A stretch of DNA of 64,000 bases, taken from positions 1,054,001 to 1,118,000 of the forward strand of contig JAZAYU010000088.1 in the NCBI GenBank assembly GCA_038501625.1, given 5' to 3'. The first letter of the stretch is position 1, and every line of letters begins with the position of its first letter. Below the pieces are notes generated by a model. It did not search any database. It was not told where the DNA came from and saw only the letters and a program-made list of their open reading frames with translations. This DNA comes from Corbicula japonica (Eukaryota; Mollusca; Bivalvia; Venerida; Cyrenidae). This document shows positions 41,803 through 53,900 of this stretch, piece after piece. Both the position numbers and the translations under genes were made by a program.

Positions 41803-43494
41803 ATAACAATCATTACTTATATTTACATTTTATTCATTTTTTTCTTTAAATAAACTTAAGTCGAACGCTTTCAAAAATTAGTATTAAGTGAAAAGAGGGA
41901 GTAATACGTGGGAGTTTTCAATAGTAACAGCCATGACGTTACTGACGTCATTACGGGTCATGCGGTTCATGCAAAATGAACCGAATTGTTTTAAACGAAG
42001 AAATCAATTGGAATGTAAATATTGGGCCATACATGGTATCATTTGTGGCATTTTTAAGACAAAAAAGTTAAAATAGATCCCAAACCTAATTTAAACCCCA
42101 TCTTGCCACATGTACCACTGTTATTTTGATTTTTGACTTTCAAACATGCTTATATCAGCCCTCAATTTTAGTGGAAAATAATATAATAATTAATAACTAA
42201 ACTCGGAACTGGATATCGCACTAACGTTCACTTATTTTTGAAAACAGTCATTTGGATTTTTAAACAGATATGAAAATATTATATTTCAAAACCTACAGCG
42301 GCAAAAACAACGAACTTCAACATCAAAATAGCTTATTATACAAAAACCTCTCCGGATTTTTTATCGAAGAGTTTTGGCTGGCCTGCTGTCAGGCAATATT
42401 TGTTTGGTTCAATGAATTTTAACGATTTCTCGGGTTGTAGCGGGAATCATCCTATTATATATCCTATTCATTCTCAAAACAAAACACGCAAGTCGCAAAT
42501 CAAGTCGCCGACGATCGACACAAGAAATATGTGTCTCATTCCGCAAATAATTATAGTGTTACCAAACAATTCCGTAAAAAGGTAAAATGTCCGATAATGT
42601 TCGTCGGCATTGTCAATTATACGTCAGATTCAGTAAAAAAAAATCACATAAAAAATTGAAACAAATCCTTCTAAAAATACCGCAATGAACGATATTAAAA
42701 TGCACATAACCTTTCTTGATGTGCTTGTAAATTATCACAACGTTATTTTGAATTCTTCGTTGTTTGACCGGATTCACTTATTTATAAGTTTTAAAAATTT
42801 GAAACTATTTATCAAATTATCTCTTAGTCAATTAACAGAAGTAAAAAATGCCCCCCCCCCCCACCCCTCGCGTGCAGTTATCAGGTTTATATTCCAATTA
42901 CTATAATTGCAATTCTGAATAACTTAACGGCATGCTTTTTCATAAACCTGCTTCAGAATAATTATAATATCTACGAATTTGGATACTAATGCGCGTTCCC
43001 CGATTTAAAAATTGTTAGCAAGGTGAGTATCTAATAAACTGCCTTTTCATGAATTTTGTTAGGGCGGCTTTGACAGTTCACTATCTTTTTATTAGCTTTT
43101 TAAAAGATATATATTATTAGACAGCTTTCACACATAAATGGTTGGCGCGTAGTTCTTTGTATAATTAGCAAAGTCGTAGTTCCCATTTTTAATACACAAA
43201 AACATTGAAAAATCATGTTTTAATGCTACGTCTTGTAAGCATTGCTTTGTTTCTTTTATCCCTGTCATCGTGTTCTTGCTAATTTGACTCCAGGGGCTCT
43301 GGTCTCGGCAAAATCATCGAGTACTCGCCCATTTTGCTTTGCAATGTTATTAGCTTCTTATTTTTTATATGTTTGTGTGCTTTTGCATGCAACATTTTTG
43401 AGCTAATGGGTGAGTTGGAGTCATTTCACCAAGACAACATGTACTTGTTTGTTAATATGAGAACCTGTTGGGGCAAGTGTGGGTTGGTGCACCC
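41803..43494. other. Intergenic DNA, no gene seen
   Basis: AT-rich, with a C run at about 42849-42860. Open frames are short and unsupported. Confidence 0.4.
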
Positions 43495-43712
43495 TAGAAC
43501 CTGGTCTTAACCCCCACTGGCAATCTGTTTTGCCACTGACCGTTCCAAGGCGGTAACCCCAAGGGCTCTCTTTTTCGTTAATTGTTTGTGGCGTCTTATT
43601 TGAATTAACATACTTATAATTAATATGCTCTCTCTTCCTCTATTCTTTTTCGCTGCGTGGGAGGCTGTGTTTTGTGAGTGTGGCGATTCCTGATATGCAT
43701 ATATCACTTTTT
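43495..43712 (+). repeat. Dispersed repeat, TGATATGCAT family
   Basis: Same block order as 41330-41533: GACCGTTCCAAGGCGGTAAC, then GGGAGGCTGTGTTTTGTGAG and ATTCCTGATATGCATATATC. Confidence 0.75.
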
Positions 43713-44770
43713 AGTAGAGTTTCAGCATACAATAACTTGTTTATAAGACTGTAACATAAGTACCCCATTTATTCGCACCTAATCATATTTTGTTCATATC
43801 AAGATGACTACTTGTCACATATCAATGAGTAACTATAATTTTATAAATTAACAAGACACTTATTAATGTAAAACATTTACATTAAACATTAACAAACATT
43901 AACATTTGTCTTTTTTCTTTAAGATCTCTAGCAACCTCCCGAACAACCCTGATAGCCGTGAATACTCCGTAAACAAACTGCGAGTTTTTTTTTTCATAAA
44001 AAATGATGACCGTCACTCCTAAACGACTGATTCTTTTAATTTTCCTAAACTTTCTGTGTGATGGGGCTAATAACTGAAGTATCGCAATTAAGCAAATATT
44101 ACATCTAATTATCAAATAGTGTACTCATACTTTTCTAAGAAAAGTAAGCATAAATTGTTAAATAGTGGACTTAGGAATTCGTTACTAGTATAAGAGAAAC
44201 ATTGTTTTCTGTCCAATTTACTTTTTACGTTTAAATTAATTATTTCTTTGACCATACACTACACTAACCAACAATCGAACCTGGAGCGAAATCTCTGAAA
44301 AGAAAAACATAAATTCCAAAAAATTACCAATGTTTTTTATTATTACGAGCAGTAGTTATTTACTGATTCTGTTACTAAGTTTTCACGAAAAGTAAGTTTC
44401 AGAAGCACAGAAAAAAGCCTTCCTCTTAAGCACGCGCGTGCTCACACACAACACAAGCATATACAAGTTGTTTACGGAAACTAACAATGCAATTCATAAT
44501 TTAACTAGCTTTTTCGATGTGTAAGGATACCGTATTTCTATGCGTTACACTTGCTAATGGCTGTTTTCTGTTTTTGTAACATCTGTCTGTAACCGATGAA
44601 TAAAGTTGCTTAAACGGTTTGGTTTTTAATTTACCAAAGCCTTTAATTCGATTTCTTGACTGCAAAACGTTACAACAATGTAATTTTAGTCCGCTGGTTA
44701 TTTTATGACCTCAATAAATAAACCTTTTTTCAATTATTACTTTTGCAAAAGTTTAAACAGTCAAAATAGC
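43713..44770. other. 3' flank of the lectin gene
   Basis: No gene seen. It should contain the lectin 3' UTR on the - strand; ATTAAA-type signals exist but none is clearly placed. Confidence 0.35.
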
Positions 44771-44915
44771 TTACTCGACTTCACAGATATAAGGCATGAG
44801 TCTTTCGCAATGTTCGTCATTCCAATCAAAGTTATATCGGGTATAAAACGTTAGACAATCTTCCTCTCCGCCATTTTGATTTGGTTCGCCAGGGTGCCAG
44901 AAGCTCACTTCAAAG
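44771..44915 (-). CDS. Lectin exon 5: sugar-binding loop and C-terminus
   Basis: Encodes FEVSFWHPGEPNQNGGEEDC, then a region with FDWNDEHC and PYICEVE, and a TAA stop. It carries the EPN and WND calcium ligands and the last three Cys. Acceptor TTTTTTTAG. Confidence 0.92.
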
Positions 44916-47900
44916 CTAAAAAAAATAAATAAATTCAACAATTCAAAGTAGTCATCAAACAGTTAGAGCGATGCTATTAAACTAAAAAAGTGAAATATGC
45001 ATCTCAGGAATGGCCACATCCAGCAGACACAGCCTCCACACACAGCCAAAAGGTAGAGAGTAAAATAGAGCATTCTACAAGTTCCTGCAAGCACTATTAC
45101 AAATATTTACTTTTTCAAAAACTGCTATCAAAATGTCTTTCTATTGTATTTTAGTCATGTGATTTTCATTGTCATGTTACAAACATAGCAGCATACGCTT
45201 ATAATTACCCAATTATGGTATGTTATATATTAAACAAAAATTTAAAGACTAGATTAATACTGTTATAATAAGTACCTTACACTTGGCTATATTACATTAA
45301 CAGCTGAAATTATTTAATTAATAACATATTTGACAAGGGTACTATAATTTTAAGACTTAAAGCATGTAACACGAGTAGTTTATCAATAGCTAATCAGGTC
45401 TGTTTTCCTTATTGACGGTAGACGTCTAAACCAAATTTTGACAGGGTCACGAATATTCATTACGTCTGTGATAACTACATTATTACCGATCAAGTATGGA
45501 TTCTTATTGGACATACATGATGAACTTTACTGTATTTAATATACCCTGTCACCAGTCTTACACAGGAGCCTTTGATTCATCTCCAGAGCGCCGATATTTT
45601 CTTACAGATCTGGTAAACTTTCGGATGTTGATTCCGTAAGTCAGCAGCAGACATAAAAAAGTAAACCAAGTCACAGAAATGAACCTCAGTCAAAATAATA
45701 CTGCCCTGAATCTAGTGATTACCACACTGTGTTCCTTTTGAGTATATATACGATTATTAACAGTCAGTCTTAAGTCGTTGCTGAACTTGCGGACCTAACT
45801 TTTGTGACGGCGAATAAACTTCAGAGTTCTAAGACTAACGGAACATTTTCATTGGTCAGTTATTCCGTAAATCATAACGATTGGTTGAGAACATTCCGTA
45901 CGCGATTTGTTTACACTTAGGAACTTATCCGCCAAGTAGTATATATACTGAAAGGATAAAGAAACGCAGGGTAACATTTGTTCCGATATATTAAGAACGC
46001 GTTCTCCAAATAAAGTGAAACTTTGTGTATTGAGTTATTAGGTCATGATACACCTTAACATGTGTCGAAAGTGAATAAAACTTGTCTCCACTGCCTCAGT
46101 GTAAACCGTCGTGGAGCATGAGCTTTCGAACCTGCCTATCCAATTGTTACCCTGCGTTTCTTTATCCTTTCAGTATATTTGGCGCCTGACTTTACATGGC
46201 TACCCATCCGTAAGAACGGACATGGTTTAAAAGTTGTAGTGCACATACAGTGTCCACAGAGAGGCGGAAATCAGCGGATCATTGATAGTTTAATAGTTTT
46301 CCGTAAGATTGGACGGAATTGGATACTTTTTATTCCTCAGACACATTAGAATCAATGATAATTCCGTAAGTTAGAAAAATCCGTAAGTTCCGAAATTCCC
46401 CAAGTCCTATGTATCCTGAATAGCCAGTGTATAACTATTATATCTCTTGAACATTAGGACAGTATTCATATATTCGGATTACTTCCCCACCTCACGAACA
46501 GAACCAGCTTATTTAAATTAACTCGTTTTTCATGATGCTAAATTAATCTCATTAAATAAATTACAGTAAACTGTCATTATGTGTGGGCTAATGGTTATTT
46601 TCCCAATTTGTGTATGTAAAATTCGCTAAAAGCTATTAAATTGCCGTACAGTACCGGCCCTAAATAGACAGCAGCACACCTAATACGCATTCATCGTTAG
46701 CTTTTTCCCTAACATTAGGTGTCAGAAGTGGGATGATATCTGTTTTGTCAAATATCACGAGCTATATAAATCTATATGCGTGTGTGCTTTGTATCGTCGG
46801 ACACTGCAGAGTAAATATAATCTAGTCCAGCTAGCGACGTGTATAAATACATTAATAAATAACAAACTAACTTTGATTTCTGAATGTTTATTTGTAATAT
46901 AACTGACGGATTTTGACAATAACATGTTGACATAACATTAACAGAACAATAACATATATAACATAACATTTTTTAAATAGAGGTGTTTCTCTCTCTACTA
47001 AGTTGGTAATAGGTTAAGGCCAGGGAGCCCCCTGTTGATCAGGTACCGGCCAAATTGCGTATTTTTGGGTTCTCTGAACTCTGATTTTTTTAACGAAAAT
47101 GGATAATTCGGATCCTGAAATTATATTTAACCAAGCGCAAGGTGACCGTGAAGATTTACGAGGGTCTCCTAGACGCAACGCTAGAGGTCAATCAGAAGAC
47201 AGACACCATGACGGACATGACAAATATGACAGAAGTGGTTGGTATGGGCCTTCAGGGCCTCCCATTGTTATTAAACCAGATGCCTTCACTGGAGAGGAGG
47301 ACTGGGAGCAAATTATTTCACACATTAAAAACTGTGCTGAGCTTGGCCAATGGAATGCCAAAGAAATGCTTCTCACACTAGTCGCAAGTCTTAAGGGTCA
47401 TGCACGTGTATTTTATACAAGTCTGCCCCTTACAGAAAAGCGCAGTTTTGAGCGTCTTGTTTCATCTTTGGAGCAAAGGTTCGGTAGTGCCCGCCAGCAG
47501 GCTTTCCAAGTCCCAAACCCGTGTCAAATTGCCTAACAATCAATAGCTGCTTTTGGCGATGATCTTCGTCTTATGGCTTATAAGACTAAAGTTGTATGTT
47601 GTAGCACATGTAAGCGCTATTTTGTCACAAGAGCAAGATGGTAAAGAGCATGTTATTGCCTACATGAGCAAATCCATGAATAAACATGAGTAAGCCTACT
47701 GTGTGACGAGAAAAGAGCTATTAGCAGTAATAGTTGCCCTTAAGCAGTTCCATCATTACCTGTTTGGTCAAGAGGTGTTGTTAAGAACAGATTATGCTGC
47801 AGTGAGCTGGATGAAAAGTTTAAAGGTTCCCACTGGTCAAGTTGCAAGATGGCTGCAAGAGTTAGGTACATATAAATGGGTTTTACTGGCCTGGCATGTC

Positions 47901-50900
47901 TATCACTGTTAAACAATATTGTCAAAAATGTGATAACTGTACAGTCAGAAGCTTGTCCAAAGAGAACAATAAAGCCCCCTTAGGTAATTACATTGTGGGT
48001 GAACCAATGGAAAGGGTGATGATGGATATTTTAGGTCCTTTACCAACAACAAAATCTGGCAATAAGTAAATTCTAGTAAAATCATGTCCCCTGCAAAAAC
48101 TAATGGACTGATCCACACGAAAAATATGTCACGCACATCTACATTTCATGCCGAACACATGTATAAAGTTTCAAGTCAATATATTAAAAACTGTAGAAGT
48201 AATTCGCGTCACAAGATTTTGTTGAATCATGCTCCCTTCCGAAAAATAATGGACTGATCCACATGAAAAAAATTGCGCAAATGTACTCACGAACATATGT
48301 TTAAAGTTTCAAGTCGATATCTTGAAAACTGTTGACGTAGTAAGTGTAGAAGTTTGCATAACACGATTTTGTTAAATCATGTCCCCTGCAAAAAATAATG
48401 GACTGATCCACACGAAAATATGTCACGCACATCTACACTTCATGCCGAACATATGTATCAAGTTTCAAGTCAATATCTTAAAAACTGTAGAAGTAGTTTG
48501 CGTCACAAGATTTTGTTAAATCTTGCTCCCCTCCGAAAAATAATGGACTGATCCACATGAGAAAACAAAATAGTTCGCGCAAATGTACTCACGAACATAT
48601 GTTTAAAGTTTCAAGTCGATATCTTGAAAACTGTTGACGTAGTAAGTGTAGAAGTTTGCATAACACAATTTTGTTAAATCATGTCCCCTGCAAAAAATAA
48701 TGAACTGATCCGCACGAAAAATATGTCATGCACATCTACACTTCATACGGAACATAAGTATCAATTTTAAGTCAATATCTTAAAAACTGTAGAAGTAGTT
48801 CGCATCACAAGATTTAGAAGTTTCCAAACACGATTTTGTTAAATCATGTCCCCTGCAAAAAATAATGGACTGATCCACACGAAAAATATGTCACGCACAT
48901 CCACTCTTCATGCCGAACATATGTATCAAGTTTCAAGTCAATATCTTAAAAACTGTAGAAGTAGTTCGCGTCACAAGATTTTGTTAAATCGTGCTCCCCT
49001 CCGAAAAATAATGGACTGATCCACATGAGAAAAAAAATAGTTCGCGCAAATGTACTCACGAACATATGTTTGAAGTTTCAAGTCGATATCTTGAAAACTG
49101 TTGACGCTGTAAGTGCCACAGACAGACCGCCCAACCAACCAACCAACCAACCAACCAACCAACCAACCAACCAACCGGATGATGACTCCTATATACCCCC
49201 TATACTTCGTATGCGGGGGTATAATAAGAGCACTGACGCAACAAAGACAGAAACTGAATCAATTAAGAGCAACGACAACATAGAAAAAAACCCTGAACAG
49301 GAGGAACCCTTGGACTATTCTAAGACACCAAATTCTAAAAACATAAAAGCTAATGAAAAAGATGAGGAAACACGTATAGAAGGGAATGAAGCGGCATTAA
49401 ACTTGACACTAATATTGAACAAGGAGAGACACGATTTGGAGATAGAAAAGAAAGATCAAGATGAAAATAACGAGAACGACTTGGACATTACAAATATTGG
49501 GACAGGAACTGAAGGAAGTCAAACACCATTACAAGATGAGAGAGACACTGAACAAGAGTTGTCAGGAGAGATTGAATTAATGAGAGATGGAAAATGTGAA
49601 GAAGAGAAAGGCTGAGGAGAGCAAGGAAAGGAGAGTAAAATTAGTGAAAAGAAGCGAAGGGATTTGGAAAAGAGAGGTAGAAACAGTAGAGAAAGGCAAA
49701 AGGGACCCTTATTCAGAAAAACAGCGCATAGTGTTGGCGGTAAGGGAGAAACCAAAAATACAATGTAAGAACAAACACCGAAATTGAGAAGAGTTACAAC
49801 ATGAAAGCCACCACCGAAATTAAGAAGAACGCTAACAACAACAATGAAATTGATAAGGACATTATCAACAACGACAACAACATAGAAATTCAAAGTTTTG
49901 AATCAATCTATCCACCAAGTTTTGGAGAAAGAGCGAAACGCCTACTCATGGCAGGTGTCATACCACTCTGTCCACCCGGCAGGAGAGACTGGGATCAAGC
50001 AGAAACGTACCGGTTCAATCTGCAAACAATATTTGTCTGGCCCCCAAACAACTGGAGATTAATGTTGGCTGACAGAAAGTTACTTGCATGGGAGTTTGCA
50101 GCGATGTCATTGGAAAGGATGACTCAAGGAGAAATTGATCCGTCGACATCGCGTACCTACCTGCTAGACAAGTATAACTTCCTCGCCCTTCCCGGAACAG
50201 CAAAACAAAAAAAAAGAATCGGGGGAAGAAGCAGTTTCACGGGTAAGGTTCTACTCGTATCAAGTTTTAAGGGAGATTGCAGGGGGAAAGATACCATCAA
50301 TTGCAGAGGTAATGCATTTAGAAAGTTTAGAGAAAATATGGAAGTTGAATCCGCTTGACCTGTTTCATCTTCAAGACCTTAGAGTTCCTTTGAGGCTTTC
50401 AAATTAAAATATATCTATATGTGTGAAATTATTATTATAAAAAAGTGACAGTATCAAAAAAAGAATGGAAAGATTATGAAGTGAAAATCTGCATCAAAAG
50501 TAATAACAATTAAAAGCAAATATGTGTATAAAATATTATTTAATAAAATTAAGTGTATAATGTATAAAAACAAAATTATCTTGTAAAGAAGATTACAATT
50601 CTATAAAAGAAATGACGGACAGCGATATTGGAAAAGTGATGCTCACAATTACAAAAATTTGTGATTATTGTGAAAATTAATTTAAAAATTTAATGAGTGT
50701 TATAATGAGAGTTATAATATATGAAACAGCGTATTAGATAAAAGAGATTAAGTAATTATTAGATTTTACGAAAAGGTTCTCAATAATGTGCTTTAAACCA
50801 TATAGAAATGTGATTGAAAGAAAAAATCTGAAAATTAAATAAGTGTAAAAGCATATGAAACAGTGAAGTTTATAAAAATGATTAATTATTCTTTTAGGGT

Positions 50901-53900
50901 TTACAAAAGTTACTGTGTTCCTAAATAGTAGTGAGATTTAAAAAAGATAACTGAATGGATGTTGTTTTAAATCAGTGTTGCTTAAATGAAATTTCAAAGT
51001 TGCAATGTTTAAAGGTTTAATGTTTTTAACATGTTTAAGTTAAGAATAAAACAGTGAATACAGTTTATGTGAACCATTCAATGTAATTTGGAAGAAGTTT
51101 GAAATGAATGTTTGGGTATAATTAATACCTGATGGATTATAGAGAATTCTAAGAACTTTGGTAAATATATCATTTGTTATCATAATGAGATAACCTACTA
51201 AAGTATCACTGTTGTTTATCTTGTTGCCATATTGTTGTTTAATATATTTTCAATGTATATTTGACAGTTTAACAGTTTAAGCTGGTAATAACTTTAAAAC
51301 TGATGTTTATAGTGATAATCCAGGAGGATTATCTGAGACTAAGGAGGGGGAAGTGTTATAATAAGTATCTTACACTTGGCTATATTACATTAACAGCTGA
51401 AATTATTTAATTAATAACACATTTGACAAGGGAACTATAATTTTAAGACTTAAAGCATGTAACATGAGTAGTTTATCAATAGCTAATCAGGTCTGTTTTC
51501 CTTATTGACGGTAGAAGTCTAAACCAAATTTTGACAGGGTCGCGAATATTCATTATGTCTGTGATAACTACATTATTACCGATCAAGTATGGTTTCTTAT
51601 TGGACATACATGATGAACTTTACTGTATTTAACATATCCTGTCACCAGTCTTACACAGGAGCCTTTGATTCATCTCCAGAGCGCCGATATTTTCTTACAG
51701 ATCTGGTGAACTTTCGGATGTTGATTCCGTAAGTCAGCAGCAGACATAAAAAAGTACACCAAGTCACAGAAATGAACCTCAGTCAAAATAATACTGCCCT
51801 GAATCTAGTGATTACCACACTGTATTCCTTTTGAGTATATAAACGATTATTAACAGTCAGTCTTTAGTCGTTACTGAACTTGCGGACCTAACTTTTGTGA
51901 CGGCGAATAAACTTCAGAGTTCTAAGACTAACGGCACATTTTCATTGGTCAGTTATTCCGTAAATCATAACGATTGGTTGAGAACATTCCGTAAGCGATT
52001 TGTTTACACTTACGGAACTTATCCGCCAACTAGTATATATTTGGCGCCTGACTTTAGTCCATGGCTACCCATCCGTAAGAACGGACATGGTTTAAAAGTT
52101 GTAGTGCATATACAGTGTCCGCAGAGAGGCGGAAATCCGTGGAACATTGATAGTTTAATAGTTTTCCGTAAGTGTGGACGGAATTGGATATTATTTATTC
52201 CTCAGACACATTAGAATCAATGATAATTCCGTAAGTTAGAAAAATCCGTAAGTTCCGAAATTCCGCAAGTCCTATGTATCCTGAATAGCCAGTGTATAAC
52301 TATTATATCTCTTGAACATTAGGACAGTATTCATATATTCGGATTACTTCCCCACCTCACGAACAGAACCAGCTTATTTAAATTAACTCGTTTTCATGAT
52401 GCTAAATTGATCTCATTAAATAAATTACAGTTAACTGTCATTATGTGTGGTCTTATGGTTATTTTCCCAATTTGTGTATTTAAAATTCGCTAAAAGCTAT
52501 TAAATTGCCGTACAGTACCGGCCCCAACTAGACAGCAGCACACCTAACACGCATTCATCGTTAGCTTTTTCCCTAACAATACTATATGAAAAGTGAATGC
52601 CTATGTATGATTATATACATGATATTAAAATTCAAAATGGTATCAGATATTATGAAGACCCCCTATATATAGCGCGAGTATAACTAACCAAAATTGCTGC
52701 CACCTAAACACCACACTAGATAATCTATATAGTTCATTGAATCAACATTTTAGATGTTTTTTCAAATCTTTATACTGCACATCTGCGACTCGTTATATCA
52801 AACAAGCCGTTAAGAAAAGTAAATTAATTTTTAATGAATAATAAAATAATGTTCATACGGATCGGTGGTGTTTCCCCACACCCATTTGTTTTCAGCTTGT
52901 ACATCATTTCCGGCAGTCCAATACTGGTCCTCTGTAGCTAAAAAAGAGAGGACAAGTGTTTGGTCTTAAAGCTCCGTTAAAGGGATGTACATTACTTCAG
53001 TCATATCTGGCAAATTGTTTTTTCCATTGAACGTTCCAAAGTGGTATCCACTCAGATTCTCATTTTCGTTAATTGTTATGGTGTCTTTAAAAAATGGTCA
53101 TATTATGAACTCATACCCTTTTTCTGTCAGCTGTCGAGATGTGTCTTTATAAACATGTTCAATAAATCATCAGTTTTAACTGAGACACACAATCAATAGA
53201 TGAAAAGTAAAGTTTAACCGACGAGACGACGACGAAATGCGGGCGAAAATTGCGCGTTATGCTATCGACAACGGCGTCATGAAAGCTAGTAGGAGTTTAA
53301 CCGTAGAGGTCATTAATTAAAGAATCAACGGTGAGAGGAATTCGGGATCATACCTGAAAATGAAGAAGGAAGAATTTGATGTCAACAAACTTCCACACTC
53401 TCCTATAGGTGCCACCACCATGCTCGGCGACCTAACGAAGAAGTTCAAAACTGGGAGAATCAAGTGACAGCGGAGGCGTTGAAAACGTAAGAACGCTGAA
53501 AGCGGTGGCCGAAGCAATCGTCACAAGACATGCCTTTCCACAAGTTAGAACGCTACGGTAGGCACATCAACATCAAAAATATCTTTGCAAAAAGGTGAAA
53601 TATGCATATCAGGAATCGCCACATTCAGAAAAAACAGCCTCCCCACACAGTCAAGAAGAAGAGAGGGGGAGAGAGCATGGTTAATAAAATGATCAGTTTC
53701 AAAAAAGACACCACTAACAATAAACAAAAATGAGAACCCGAGGGGTTGCAAGATCAATATTGTGAAGAAAGGGGTTCGTCAAAAGTTGAGGTACAAAAGA
53801 CGTTCAGAAACTGTTGTCCGACTTCGATGAAATCAAGTCCGAATTCCGGAAGTGACCCACGTTGTGACAACACACTCTAAACCTGACAGCCTTGTAATCA

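Larger units (their letters stand above)
45261..52578 (+). mobile_element. LTR retrotransposon (Ty3/gypsy-like), internally deleted
   Basis: LTRs at 45261-46714 and 51354-52578, both starting TGTTATAATAAG and ending CCCTAACA, flanked by the 4-bp duplication ATAC (45257-45260 and 52579-52582). A primer-binding site complementary to tRNA-Leu follows the 5' LTR and a polypurine tract precedes the 3' LTR. Inside are a gag start, fragments of RNase H and integrase, a foreign tandem repeat and an extra 3' frame. Protease, reverse transcriptase and most of integrase are missing and stops are present, so it cannot move by itself. It lies in intron 4 of the lectin gene, on the opposite strand. Confidence 0.93.

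Noticed and set aside
51897..52214. 105-codon frame inside the 3' LTR
   Set aside because: Lies across regulatory LTR sequence, is broken by the MITE in the other LTR, and has no domain.
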